DNA of 43,897 nucleotides from Akkermansiaceae bacterium (lineage in GTDB: Bacteria; Verrucomicrobiota; Verrucomicrobiia; Verrucomicrobiales; Akkermansiaceae). Positions 19,284 to 28,324 of this stretch are shown piece by piece (positions within the stretch are counted from its first letter, which is position 1; every line of letters starts with the position of its first letter). The stretch covers positions 1 through 43,897 of the forward strand of contig CAIVKO010000210.1 in assembly GCA_903906515.1 (NCBI GenBank). The letters run 5' to 3'. The notes beneath the pieces are model-generated. The model saw only the letters and a program-made list of their open reading frames with translations, made no database searches and was not told where the DNA came from. A program made the translations under genes and the position numbers.

Positions 19284-19407
19284 CGCTTGTAGCGTCGCTC
19301 TATGAGCGTCGATGCCGATGAAATGCGCGAAGCTCTTCTTTGACGTTTCTTGAACGCCCCGCCCTCGGGGGCAATCAGCGGCGGTCATAGACGCGCCGCT
19401 ACAAGCG
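19284..19407. repeat. REPIN-like inverted repeat pair (family 2)
   Basis: The convergent gap between uppS and the SMP-30 gene begins with CGCTTGTAGCG at 19284-19294 and ends with its inverse, CGCTACAAGCG, at 19397-19407. Similarity goes on inward: left arm CGCTCTATGAGCGTCG, right arm (inverted) CGCGTCTATGACCGCCG, so each arm is about 29 bp. The element is unrelated to family 1 but has the same place and layout. Confidence 0.7.
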
Positions 19408-19419
19408 CGGATTCTCCGT

Positions 19420-20280
19420 TCACCCCGCGAAGGCATTCGTCGGCACCCCCCGCGCATTGAGGCCGCGGATGACAAATAGGCGGCCGGAGTGCTCCTCCTT
19501 CGCTGTCTTGTGAATGCCGGTGGTGACGAATAGGTCCGTTAGATCCGGCCCGCCAAAGGCGCAGGCCGTGGCTTCCAGGCATGGCAGGGCGATGCGGTGC
19601 AACTCGTTGCCGTTCGCAGGATCAAAGCACGACACACAACCGCCATGACAGAATGCGATCCAAAGATGACCCGCAGTGTCGATGGCCATGCCATCCGGCG
19701 AGGCTTCGATGTGGCCGGTGGTGACCACCGTGCGGGGATTAAGCAGTCGCCCTGCCTCGTAATCGAAGGCAAGCACCTCACGGCGCGGGGTGTCGATGTA
19801 ATAGGCTGTACCGCCATCAGCGGACCAGACGATGCCATTGGAAGTGGTGACCGGACCAAACGCCTCGTGCACGCTGAGGTCCGGATCGAGCCGATAGAGC
19901 CGGGCCGCGCCGGTTTTCCGAGTGAGACTCATGGTTCCCGCAAAAAACCTTCCGTCCGGCGAGCATTTGCCGTCGTTGAACCGGTTATTGGGTTTGTCAT
20001 GCTCCGGGTCCGCGATGGTCGTGAGTTTTCCGGTTTCCTCATCGAGAAAATAAAATCCATGATCTCCGGCGATCACGAAGCCGCCACTCTCACGCGGCAC
20101 CACGGTGCCCACCCGCTGCCCGACGTCCCACGACCGCTCGCTGCCATCCGCAGGATCAAAACGATGGACCTTGTGGCCTTCAATATCGACATAATACAAG
20201 GCCCCACGCCACCAGATCGGGCCTTCACCCCATTGGCTGCGGATTCGACCAACCGGCTCGGTTCGGATCATGGGTGACAT
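19420..20280 (-). CDS. SMP-30/gluconolactonase/regucalcin family protein
   Basis: The protein of about 286 residues is a six-bladed beta-propeller of the SMP-30 type, whose members are metal-dependent sugar lactonases. Metal-site residues are in place: the Glu of WGEGPIWW, the Asn of NRFNDGKCSPDG, the Asn of TSNGIVWS, and the Asp of SPDGMAID. Repeated blade ends (LYYVDIEG, YYIDTPR, LWIAFCHGG) are visible. The ATG at 20280 (MSPMIRTEP) was chosen; 20271 is equally possible. No signal peptide is seen, so it should be cytoplasmic. It is divergent from the UroD-family gene with about 135 bp between. Confidence 0.88.
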   Translation of the reverse strand: MSPMIRTEPVGRIRSQWGEGPIWWRGALYYVDIEGHKVHRFDPADGSERSWDVGQRVGTVVPRESGGFVIAGDHGFYFLDEETGKLTTIADPEHDKPNNRFNDGKCSPDGRFFAGTMSLTRKTGAARLYRLDPDLSVHEAFGPVTTSNGIVWSADGGTAYYIDTPRREVLAFDYEAGRLLNPRTVVTTGHIEASPDGMAIDTAGHLWIAFCHGGCVSCFDPANGNELHRIALPCLEATACAFGGPDLTDLFVTTGIHKTAKEEHSGRLFVIRGLNARGVPTNAFAG

Positions 20281-20415
20281 CGTAACGCCGACCATTGCCC
20301 GCACACAATGCAAAAAATGCTATTGCCGTCCTCCGGCGACCGGCCGAACATCCGCCCGTTCGATCGCAGATCGAGTTTTTCGCACGTGGTTTTCTAAAAA
20401 AAACAACCCTTCGCC

Positions 20416-21450
20416 ATGACAGACGCCCATTGGAACCAACTCCTCGCCGTTCTGAATGGCGAAATCATCCAGCCCATGCCCATGGGTTTCATCATCGATT
20501 GCCCATGGTTGCCCGGGTGGGCCGGCATGAACATCGCGGATTACCTCACCAGCGACGAATTGTGGTTTGAAGCAAACCGGAAGGCGATCGAGGCATTTCC
20601 CGAGTTCATGTTCCTGCCCGGTTTCTGGTCGGAGTTCGGCATGTGCACCGAACCCTCCGCCTTCGGCGCACGCTGTATTTTCCCCGTCAATGAGTTTCCC
20701 CACGCGGAAAAGGTCGTTGAGGAACCCGAACAGGCGGCGAAGCTGCTGGAACCCAATCCCGCCACGGACGGATTGCTTCCCTTCATGCTGTCGCGGCTCA
20801 AACGCACCCAGCCGAAGATCGAGGAAATGGGCCACAAGATCCGTTTCTCGGTTTCCCGCGGACCGCTCAACATCGCCACCTTCCTGATGGGCACCACCGA
20901 GTTTCTGATGGGCATCAAAACCGACCCCGATGAAATGCACGCGATGCTGCGGACCATCACCCGCTTCCTGAAAAACTGGCATACCCTCCAGCGCGAAACC
21001 TTCCCAACCATCGACGGCATGATGATGCTCGACGACATCGTCGGCTTCCTCAGCGAGGCGGATTTCCTGGAATTCGGCTTCCCCTATCTGAAAGAGATCT
21101 ACGACACCGATGTGACCGTTAGATTTTTCCACAACGACGCACCGTGCGCGCAATCGCTGAAACATTACCCGGATATGGGCGTCAATCTTTACAACCCCGG
21201 CATTCAGACTCCGCTCGAAGAAATGCGGGCCATGGAAGGAGGCCGTCTAACAATCCTCGGCGTGATTCCACCGCGCGACGTACTCGCCAGTGGTTCCGCA
21301 GACGATGTCGCCAACGCCGTTGGAAAAATCCTGGCCGATACCGCCTCCAATCCCTCGCACCTGATCCTCTCATGCGCCGGAGGAATGCCGCCCGACACCA
21401 GCACGGAAAACCTCCGCGCATTCAGCGACGCGGCGCGGGGGAAGAGGTAG
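20416..21450 (+). CDS. uroporphyrinogen decarboxylase (URO-D) family protein
   Basis: The 344-residue protein resembles the URO-D/MtaA/CmuA superfamily, whose members decarboxylate uroporphyrinogen or act as corrinoid or coenzyme M methyltransferases. Supporting parts are FGFPYLKEIYD, RFFHNDAPCAQSL, and the late LSCAGGMPPDTSTENLRAF. The N-terminus lacks the PVW.MRQAGR signature of HemE, so this is not the haem enzyme and more likely a methyltransferase-like or catabolic member. No corrinoid protein gene is next to it, and the substrate is unknown. The start ATG at 20416 is the first in frame after the divergent promoter region. Confidence 0.72.
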   Translation: MTDAHWNQLLAVLNGEIIQPMPMGFIIDCPWLPGWAGMNIADYLTSDELWFEANRKAIEAFPEFMFLPGFWSEFGMCTEPSAFGARCIFPVNEFPHAEKVVEEPEQAAKLLEPNPATDGLLPFMLSRLKRTQPKIEEMGHKIRFSVSRGPLNIATFLMGTTEFLMGIKTDPDEMHAMLRTITRFLKNWHTLQRETFPTIDGMMMLDDIVGFLSEADFLEFGFPYLKEIYDTDVTVRFFHNDAPCAQSLKHYPDMGVNLYNPGIQTPLEEMRAMEGGRLTILGVIPPRDVLASGSADDVANAVGKILADTASNPSHLILSCAGGMPPDTSTENLRAFSDAARGKR

Positions 21451-21569
21451 GATGGGATATTGGAAACCAGTGGCCGCTCTGGCGGCTTGGAAAATACCGC
21501 GAAGCCTGACTGGTTGGACGGAGCTTAGCGGAGTCAAATTGGGGATTGAAGATGGCCGGCACCTCTCCC

Positions 21570-21680
21570 GAATCCCAACGGGATTCCGTCACAAAGCCCA
21601 AGGTTGCTCCCGCTGCGGGGCTACCTTGGGTAAGAAATCCACACACCATCCAACCTCAACGAGGTTGTGTCCCGTGGGAC
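21570..21680. repeat. cluster of four hairpins (intergenic repeat element)
   Basis: Four inverted repeats follow one another: GAATCCC-aac-GGGATTC (21570-21586); a 34-base hairpin with CCCAAGGT / ACCTTGGG arms and an inner CCCGC / GCGGG stem (21597-21630); CAACCTC-aac-GAGGTTG (21651-21667); GTCCC-gt-GGGAC (21669-21680). The two AAC-loop hairpins share a design. Similar hairpin strings are known as dispersed repeats in some environmental bacteria; from memory only, no comparison was run. Confidence 0.65.
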
Positions 21681-21746
21681 ATCGTTAACACAAAACACGG
21701 TCGTTTTTCCTTTGAGTTTCACCCCGTTCATTCTTTCATTGGAGCC

Positions 21747-21774
21747 AAACCATCCTTGACAGATCAGGCATTTC
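21747..21774. repeat. 28-bp dispersed repeat, copy 1
   Basis: Twenty-six of 28 bases (AAACCATCCTTGACAGATCA then GGCATTTC) match the stretch at 23956-23983, in the same orientation 2.2 kb away. Function unknown. Confidence 0.55.
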
Positions 21775-21820
21775 TAAGGTCGGCCGTCCACTTTTTAGAT
21801 TTCGAAGGTTCACTCCAACA

Positions 21821-22159
21821 CGTCTCCTGGACCATGGTGACTTTCTGGAAATCTGGCACGGCCTGACCGTCATCCACCTTCCTGGTCACACGACCGGTCA
21901 TTCCGGCTTTTACTGCGAGCGCCTGAAGTTGCTCTTCTGTGCCGACCTCTTTGCGAGCTACGGGATTTTTTCACATGTGCCACCTGCGATTTTCAACAAC
22001 GATGGAGCTGAGATTACCAAGAGCATCGCCAGGGCTATGGAACTTGATTTAGACGGTGTGCTACCCAATCATTGTGATGGAGCGTCGCCACAGGTGCATT
22101 TGGAGCGACTGATTACCATCAACCGCATGAATCAACTGGTACAACAAACCGCTCCATAA
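21821..22159 (+). pseudogene. metallo-beta-lactamase-fold hydrolase, C-terminal remnant
   Basis: Reading in one frame to the stop at 22159 gives the second half of an MBL-fold protein: LLDHGDFLEIW, then VIHLPGHTTGHSGFY (third metal motif), LLFCADLFASYG (the bridging Asp region, with the usual GD changed to AD) and GVLPNHCDG (last His). The first metal motif HxHxDH and everything before it are absent; the frame closes at a stop near 21715. With no proper start, this looks like the 3' end of a deleted gene. It follows the hairpin cluster and one copy of a 28-bp repeat, which fits a rearranged region. Confidence 0.7.
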
Positions 22160-22223
22160 AAATTCACCTAGACCGACAATACTCTGATCAAGGCAACGGG
22201 GGATTCATTGACACCCTGAATTT

Positions 22224-23771
22224 TCACACCTTATCCTGCCGCATGCCCAGCGCCCACAGCATCGCAGCGGCCGCGGCATACGGAATGGAGAAAGCCGGTG
22301 CCGCAGTGAACCAGCCGAAGTGGTTTTCCACACCACCCGGGGTGAGTGTGTAGGCGTGCATCATGCCCGTGGCGGAGAGTAAGGCCGCTGCCAAAAGCCA
22401 GCCCGCCGCGTGTTTGAACTTGCGGTCTATCACGAACGCAGTGACAGCGGCGTAGATGATGGACGTGAGGAGGAAACCCTGGCTCAGCGCGATGACGCCG
22501 TGGATGTGCAGGTTCGGCGCGAACTTGTCCGCCGTGGCTGCGAGGTTGGTGCCGGCGACGCGGAGCGTGGTTTCGATCTGCACTAACAGCCATGACGCCA
22601 GTGAAGGGACAAGTCCCACCGCAACCGCAATGGCGTGCGGTTGCGGGCTGGCCTGAAACGCCTGTGCCGTGATCACGAGCCCGATCCAGAGCAGGATGCC
22701 AAGCGTGACCTCCAGCGGCACGATGCGCAGCACCTGACTCACGGCCCCGAATAGGGCGATGCCGCAGATGACCGTGCCATTCAACCACGAATAACCCCAG
22801 CGCGCGCCCATGGCCTTCCACCCGGGATGCCCGATGTAGAGTGTGGTTGCGAAGGGACTGCCGAAACACGCCGCGACGATGCTGCCAATGCCATTGGCCA
22901 GAAGTGAGGGTCGCGTGGGAAACCGATCTCCCGCTGCTTCCGCACTCTCAAGACACTGCAGCGACCCGATGATGTTGAAAAGTCCCATCGGAAAAATGAC
23001 AGCCATGTAGCTCCATCCGACCTTGGAGAAAAGGAAACTGAAAAGATCTCCGCCCGACCAGTGCGGCGGATGAAAGCCCCATGACGTGGCTTCTACGGGA
23101 ACCGCACCCGGTGCGAGACCCGCAGCCCGCAACACCCACGCGAGCAGGGTGCCCGTAACAACGGCAACAAAGCCCGCCGGCAGCCCCAACGGAAGGTTTA
23201 GCTTCGACGCATAACACACGAGGATGATGAGCATGGGCAACAGGCCGAGCGCCGGTGTCGCGAAGATTTGAAACACAAAACCCATCGCGATAAATGTGAT
23301 CGCAATGCCCGCCAGCGAAGACAGCAACGCCGCCCGCGGCGCATGACGGCGGAGGAAATCACCCACGAAGGCTCCGATGAGCTCCATAACCCCACTGATG
23401 AAACACGCGAACAGGCCGGCTTTCCACGCGAGTGCGGCATCGTTCGTCTGACGATAGATCGGTGCCATGATGAAGACGATGTAGGCGAAAAGGCTGACCG
23501 TGTTGATCCCGTAGGGCATCGCCGTGACGTCCTCGCGGCCCTCGCGTTTTGCGAGACCCCACGCCTGCCAGGCAAAGAAGAAGTTCCCCGCGAGGATACT
23601 CAGCGCGGCACCAGGTAGAATCTTCGACGCCACCTCCGCCGCGCTGATGCCACAAAGCAACGGGCAGAGCGTGAAGATCAGGAGAAGCTGGAGCAGATTG
23701 TCCACGAACAGCCCGAAAAAACCGTCGAGATCACCTTTGGACATGCGAAGAAAGCGCGGTGTGGCCGTCAT
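22224..23771 (-). CDS. NCS2-type nucleobase/solute permease
   Basis: The 515-residue membrane protein resembles NCS2/AzgA-like transporters for purines and uracil. It has about 12-14 hydrophobic segments and the family's early pattern: GDLDGFFGLFVDNLLQLL, then FFAWQAWGLAKREGREDVTAMPYGINTVSLFAY. The later part ESAEAAGDRFPTRPSLLANGIGS matches the region before transmembrane segment 10. The ATG at 23771 (MTATPRFLRMSKGD) was chosen; a start at 23741 is also possible, while the upstream extension to 23957 is unconserved. Substrate cannot be fixed from sequence. Neighbouring genes do not indicate purine use. Confidence 0.75.
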   Translation of the reverse strand: MTATPRFLRMSKGDLDGFFGLFVDNLLQLLLIFTLCPLLCGISAAEVASKILPGAALSILAGNFFFAWQAWGLAKREGREDVTAMPYGINTVSLFAYIVFIMAPIYRQTNDAALAWKAGLFACFISGVMELIGAFVGDFLRRHAPRAALLSSLAGIAITFIAMGFVFQIFATPALGLLPMLIILVCYASKLNLPLGLPAGFVAVVTGTLLAWVLRAAGLAPGAVPVEATSWGFHPPHWSGGDLFSFLFSKVGWSYMAVIFPMGLFNIIGSLQCLESAEAAGDRFPTRPSLLANGIGSIVAACFGSPFATTLYIGHPGWKAMGARWGYSWLNGTVICGIALFGAVSQVLRIVPLEVTLGILLWIGLVITAQAFQASPQPHAIAVAVGLVPSLASWLLVQIETTLRVAGTNLAATADKFAPNLHIHGVIALSQGFLLTSIIYAAVTAFVIDRKFKHAAGWLLAAALLSATGMMHAYTLTPGGVENHFGWFTAAPAFSIPYAAAAAMLWALGMRQDKV

Positions 23772-23955
23772 GCGCAGGATGAAAGCAGAATACACGCGGC
23801 TTGGAAAGCATGGATGATCAGGACGCCGCCCGTGCCCCAATCTCAAATTCTTAGTCTTCTGTCTCAAAATCTTCTGTCTCTTCCCCAAGCCATCCGCTGG
23901 ATCAGCCCGCCCGAAAATTCCAGCCCATCCCGCCCGAATATACGCGTCCGACAGC

Positions 23956-23983
23956 AAACCATTCTTGACGGATCAGGCATTTC
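23956..23983. repeat. 28-bp dispersed repeat, copy 2
   Basis: Partner of the copy at 21747-21774 with two mismatches. It lies between the NCS2 permease gene and the zinc-ribbon gene, which are divergent. The gap also has two direct copies of TCTTCTGTCTC at 23855 and 23870. Confidence 0.55.
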
Positions 23984-24067
23984 CTAACCAGCGTGCCACC
24001 GCAATCCTCCTGGATATCACTTCTTTAGATGCTAGGAATAAGTAATGTTTGAAAAAATTTATCCACC

Positions 24068-24301
24068 ATGAAAAAAACCGGAAAATGCCCGAAGTGCGGA
24101 TGTGCGGATGTGATCGCAGATGCGAAAGCCGTCGATCGCGGAGACGAGAGCTTCGAGCACGACATGAAAATTGCCACATTTGGAAATCCGGGAGCCCTAA
24201 TATTCAAGCAGAAGAAGGAGACATCAATGTCAGCATGGGTTTGTGCATCGTGTGGTTTTGTTGAGCTATATGCTGATGAGCCGTGGCGCATCAACACCTG
24301 A
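24068..24301 (+). CDS. small zinc-ribbon protein
   Basis: The 77-residue protein has two CxxC pairs, CPKCGC at residues 7-12 and CASCGF near residue 58, separated by a charged region. This is a classic zinc ribbon and resembles the small 'nucleic-acid-binding zinc ribbon' proteins of unknown role. The ATG at 24068 is followed by a lysine-rich N-terminus (MKKTGK). It stands alone between unrelated genes, and its function is unknown. Confidence 0.7.
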   Translation: MKKTGKCPKCGCADVIADAKAVDRGDESFEHDMKIATFGNPGALIFKQKKETSMSAWVCASCGFVELYADEPWRINT

Positions 24302-24566
24302 AGCGTCGGAAACCCCACTTCTAACATTTCGAATACAGAAGGAACAACCCATATCCAAAGGAAGGTTTTCACCCTGTCAGGAGATTGGGGAGCCAGCATC
24401 CAATAACCATCGAACCCCCATCAAACTTACACCCCGGTAGCGGGTGGCAGACCTTTGACCATTCTCGCTGAACTCAAAAAGGGCTGGACGGTGATGCGAA
24501 ACGTTGACTATAAACCGCAGTGTTCTTGCAACTTTCCCTAAACCCATATTCTCCTCAGTAGCTGAA

Positions 24567-25269
24567 ATGATGATGTTCAAGTTGTCTATATCGATTGTGA
24601 TTCTGGCATGCGTCGCCCCCCCGACGTCTGCTCAGGAAAGCGATCAAAAGCCTGAGTCTCCTCCGGTGAATACGCATGAACAATTGCAACAGATGGCAGG
24701 GAAAGACGATTTCAAACCATTTGATGGCAATCCGGTATTGCGACCGGGAGCGAAGGGTGAGTGGGATGCTGGGGCACTGGGGACGATGAACGTGTTGAAG
24801 GTGGGTGATGTGCTCCATCTGTATTACGAGGCATGGGGCGTGCGCAGCAGCAAATCCGACAACTGGTCGGAATTCGCCTCCCTTCAAATCGGACACGCCA
24901 CCTCACCCGACGGCATCCACTGGACGAAGGATCCGGCCAATCCCGTTCTGCCAAAAGGTGGCGAAAACGACTGGGATCGCGACGGAACGTGGGATCCGTT
25001 TGTCTTGTATGAGAATGGCGTATTCAAGATGTGGTATGGTGCTGGCCAGAAACAATGCGACTGGGGTTACGCGGTCTCAACCGATGGGGTTCATTTCGTG
25101 AAGAAAGGCCAGATCAGCCACATCGGCCAGGTCGAGGACGACTTTGTGGTTCATGACCCGGCCAGCGGTCATTATTTCATGTATTACAGGGATCGGTTAC
25201 TACGACCAAAAAGACTGCGATATCCGCGTGGCAATACGCAACGGCCGGTTGGATCGCGAAATGAAATGA
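24567..25269 (+). pseudogene. secreted five-bladed propeller glycosidase-like gene, frameshifted
   Basis: The frame opens with a signal peptide (MMMFKLSISIVILACVAPPTSA) and continues with features of GH43/GH32/GH130-like propellers: DGNPVLRPGAKGEWDAG, IGHATSPDGIHWTKDPANPVL, WDPFVLYENGVFKMWYGA. Reading is normal to YFMYYRDR near 25193. In that frame the sequence then turns into arginine-rich noise. One base over, the frame reads GYYDQKDCDIRVAIRNGRLD, a fitting continuation, and stops at 25269. A one-base frameshift near 25190-25197 therefore breaks the gene, and it also ends early. A sequencing error is possible but would still leave a short protein. Confidence 0.7.
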
Positions 25270-25278
25270 ATTCACCCC

Positions 25279-25707
25279 ATGTATAAAAGAGCTAACGGAT
25301 TCAAACGAATATTGGCGTTTTTATTCGACATTATTCCCATTTGGCTTTTGACCCTTCTTTTGTACAAAATCATCACAGATCAAAGCCCAATGATCGACGG
25401 ACCCTTGGCCCGAATGACGCATGGACAGATTTGGATCAAAGACGCATGGGTGCCGATATGGATCTTATATTGTTCGATCATGGAATGCACGCCGTTGCGG
25501 GGCACGCTGGGCAAGAAATATATGGGACTTGAAGTGCTTGGTCCTGGCCGCCGTCCGTTGCGATTGGGTCGTGCATTAGGCCGGAATTTCGCCAAGATTT
25601 TATCATTCATCCCTTGTTCCCTGGGATTTTTTTGGGCCCTTTTCTCCAAAAACTCCAAAGCATGGCACGATTCAATGGCAGGATGTGGTGTTTATGAGAA
25701 ACAATGA
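25279..25707 (+). CDS. RDD family membrane protein
   Basis: The 142-residue protein has the RDD domain layout: an N-terminal arginine and aspartate around the first membrane helix (FKRILAFLFDIIPIWLL), a second helix (WVPIWILYCSI), the GTLGKKYMGLEVLG segment typical of the family, and a final helix before KAWHDSMAGCGV. RDD proteins are thought to act in transport or membrane homeostasis, with few tested. It starts 10 bases after the broken glycosidase gene ends. Confidence 0.85.
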   Translation: MYKRANGFKRILAFLFDIIPIWLLTLLLYKIITDQSPMIDGPLARMTHGQIWIKDAWVPIWILYCSIMECTPLRGTLGKKYMGLEVLGPGRRPLRLGRALGRNFAKILSFIPCSLGFFWALFSKNSKAWHDSMAGCGVYEKQ

Positions 25708-25778
25708 ATTCATAGAGATGTATGGGACAGCGAGCCTGATATTGGATCAAAGAACATCGATGTTAGATACCGGCGATT

Positions 25779-27083
25779 TCATTCGGGCTTTGAGCAAAAC
25801 GCTTCGATACGTCCCGCAATGGTAGGAGGGACAACGGCGCGAACGAGGATATCATCGCCATCGTATTCCGTGGCAAGCACCTTTGCCTCGCGGTGGAGAA
25901 GGCTCACCAAATCGGCGCGCTGCTGGGGAATCCGGTAGTCCTTGCAACACACGCGGTCCGCAAGCACCTCGGCACAATCCTTGAGCAACGACTCCAAGCC
26001 CTGGCCGGTGATGGAGGAAACGTGAAGCGCATCCGGAAAGCGCCACTCCAACCTTGTTAGCGCGTCATCCTCGGTGACGAGATCGATTTTATTGAGCACG
26101 GTGATGACTTCCTTGTCTTCCGCGCCGAGTTCCTTGAGCACTTCGAGTGTGGTGTCGTGAAACCGTTCGATTTCCGGAGCGGTGGCGTCCAGCACATGGA
26201 TGAGGAAATCCGCGAGCACGGCTTCTTCCAGCGTGGCCTTGAATGCCTCGACCAAGCGGTGCGGGAGATTTCTAACAAATCCTACCGTGTCGGTGATGAG
26301 CAACGGTTGACCATCCGGCAGATCGATACGGCGGGTGGTGGTGTCCAGCGTGGCGAAGAGCATGTCCTTGGCCATCACATCGGCCCCGCTGAGGATATTG
26401 AGCAGCGAGGATTTCCCGGCATTGGTATATCCGACGATGGCGGCGTGGGGAGTGTCCATGCGCTCGCGTTCCTTGCGCTGGGTCTTGCGTTGTTTACGGA
26501 CGAGTTCGAGTTCGCGCTTGCAGCGATCGATGCTCATGTTGGCGAGCCGGCGGTCCACCTCGATCTGTTTCTCACCCATGCCGCGGGCAGCTCCCCCGCC
26601 CTGCCCGCCACCGGAACCAGCGCCGCCTTCGCGGTCGAGGTGCCCCCACATCCGCGCGAGACGTGGCAGCGCGTATTGCATACGGGCGAGTTCGACTTGC
26701 AGGCGCGCCTCGCTCGTGTGGGCGCGTTTGGCGAAAATATCGAGAATAACCTCCTCGCGGTCGATCACACAGAGGTCGGCGAGTTTTTCCCACTCCCGCT
26801 GTTGGGACGGTGCTAGGCCGTTGTCGATGACGATCACGTCGCACTCGTGGGCGCGGGCGAGTTCGGTGATTTCGGCAGCTTTACCGGTGCCGCAGAGGAA
26901 TTTCTTATGCATTTCCCGGCAGCGCGGGAGCACGGCCTCGACCACCTCGATGCCGAGGGTCTTCACGAGCTCGCCGAGTTCTTCCAACAGCGACTCTGCC
27001 TCGGTGGCCTCGCGCGGGTCGAAATAAAAGCGCACCAGCAGCGCGCGCTCGACCATTTCCGGTTTTTGTCTGACTTCAAACAT
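25779..27083 (-). CDS. hflX: GTPase HflX
   Basis: The 434-residue protein is a ribosome-associated GTPase that splits stalled or hibernating 70S ribosomes. The N-terminal domain (ERALLVRFYFDP, ELGELVKTLGIEVV, CGTGKAAEI) and the glycine-rich linker region (GGAGSGGGQGGGAARG) are characteristic. The G domain has G1 GYTNAGKSSLLN, G2 FATLDTTTRRI, G3 DTVGFVRNLPH and G4 NKID. The ATG at 27083 (MFEVRQKPEMVERA) was chosen; another at 27056 would also work. It is divergent from the MCE operon with 108 bp between starts. Confidence 0.93.
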   Translation of the reverse strand: MFEVRQKPEMVERALLVRFYFDPREATEAESLLEELGELVKTLGIEVVEAVLPRCREMHKKFLCGTGKAAEITELARAHECDVIVIDNGLAPSQQREWEKLADLCVIDREEVILDIFAKRAHTSEARLQVELARMQYALPRLARMWGHLDREGGAGSGGGQGGGAARGMGEKQIEVDRRLANMSIDRCKRELELVRKQRKTQRKERERMDTPHAAIVGYTNAGKSSLLNILSGADVMAKDMLFATLDTTTRRIDLPDGQPLLITDTVGFVRNLPHRLVEAFKATLEEAVLADFLIHVLDATAPEIERFHDTTLEVLKELGAEDKEVITVLNKIDLVTEDDALTRLEWRFPDALHVSSITGQGLESLLKDCAEVLADRVCCKDYRIPQQRADLVSLLHREAKVLATEYDGDDILVRAVVPPTIAGRIEAFCSKPE

Positions 27084-27191
27084 CCGCAGGATTGCTAGCA
27101 CCGCCACCATGACAAGGCGATGGCAAATTTCCACATCCCGTTTCCGCGAGGTAAGGCTTGTCCGGATGTGATTTTTCTGAGATATGAAGAC

Positions 27192-28319
27192 ATGTCAAAA
27201 AGCGATGCTCTACCGAGCGCCCGCTGGACGAAAGCGGACGATAAGGTGGTGTTGGAAATTTCCGGTGACTGGCTACGCGATGGCCCACCTCCGAAAATCC
27301 ACGGACCCGCCTCGCATCAGGCGCCGGACCGCTATGTCACCACGGAACTGGGCACCTTCGATTCCATCCTGCCGGCCTTCATCCTCGCGCAGTTTCGGAC
27401 GGCAAATCCCCCGACTGGAACACCACTGGAACCATCCATGGAGGGACTTCCAGCCGGACTTATCGGTTTATTGGAGCTCGCTCTAGCCGTGCCTGAAGAA
27501 ATCGATGCCAACAAGGATGCCCCCGCCACTTCCGAAATTAAAAAACTGGGAAAGGCCTCGATCAGGGTTTGGGAATCTTTGCATCAGGTTGCGGATTTCA
27601 CCGGGCAGGCGGTGATCTCCATGGGACGATTTGTCACCGGCAGAGCCCACTTCCGCGCCCAGGATTTCTGGGCTATCGTTCAGGAATGCGGAGTCCAGGC
27701 ATTACCGATCGTCTCGCTCATCAGTTTTCTAATCGGCCTGATTCTCGCCTTTGTCGGCAATGTCCAACTGGCCAACTTCGGTGCCGGCCTCTACGTGGCG
27801 GATCTGGTCGGCATCGCGATGGTCCGCGAAATGGGCGTGGTCATGACGGCTATCATCATGAGCGGCCGCACCGGTGCCGCGTTTGCCGCCCATATCGGCA
27901 GCATGAAGGTGAATGAGGAAATCGACGCATTGCGGACGTTCGGGTTCAATCCATTCGATTTCCTCGTGCTGCCCCGCCTGCTCGCATTGATCCTGATGCT
28001 GCCGATATTGACAATTTATGCAAACATCGTGGGCATCCTGGGAGGCATGCTGGTCGGTGCCACCGTGGGAATTCCGCCAGTGCTTTATTGGAACGAAACT
28101 CTCTCATCACTGGATATGACCACGGCCTCCCTCGGGGTTTTCAAGAGCGTGTTCTTCGGTGCGGTGATCGCCTTGAGCGGCTGCCTCGAAGGCATGAAAT
28201 GCGAAAATTCCTCCGCAGGCGTCGGCAAAGCAACCACCCGCGCCGTGGTGGCATCCATCACGGCCATCATCGTGCTCGACTCCGGATTTGCCGCGATTTT
28301 CACCATCCTCGACATCTAA
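27192..28319 (+). CDS. mlaE: MCE lipid-transport permease with STAS-like N-terminus
   Basis: The 375-residue protein is an MlaE-type inner membrane permease of an MCE phospholipid transport ABC system. Residues from about 120 on are typical: FRAQDFWAIVQECGVQALPIV, GAGLYVADLVGIAMVREMG, and the EIDALRTFGFNPFDFLVLPR loop. The first 120 residues (KVVLEISGDWLRDG and onward) look like a STAS domain, which is fused to MlaE in many Gram-negative groups other than enterobacteria. The ATG at 27192 follows a poor ribosome site; an upstream ATG at 27120 is possible. It is first of four tightly linked genes; mlaF starts 5 bases after its stop. Confidence 0.9.
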   Translation: MSKSDALPSARWTKADDKVVLEISGDWLRDGPPPKIHGPASHQAPDRYVTTELGTFDSILPAFILAQFRTANPPTGTPLEPSMEGLPAGLIGLLELALAVPEEIDANKDAPATSEIKKLGKASIRVWESLHQVADFTGQAVISMGRFVTGRAHFRAQDFWAIVQECGVQALPIVSLISFLIGLILAFVGNVQLANFGAGLYVADLVGIAMVREMGVVMTAIIMSGRTGAAFAAHIGSMKVNEEIDALRTFGFNPFDFLVLPRLLALILMLPILTIYANIVGILGGMLVGATVGIPPVLYWNETLSSLDMTTASLGVFKSVFFGAVIALSGCLEGMKCENSSAGVGKATTRAVVASITAIIVLDSGFAAIFTILDI

Positions 28320-28324
28320 CATTC

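Noticed and set aside
23855-23880. Two direct copies of TCTTCTGTCTC
   Set aside because: Too short and local to call a functional repeat; mentioned under the neighbouring repeat only.
23772-23957. N-terminal extension of the NCS2 permease
   Set aside because: It is unconserved and hydrophilic; the family start is at 23771.
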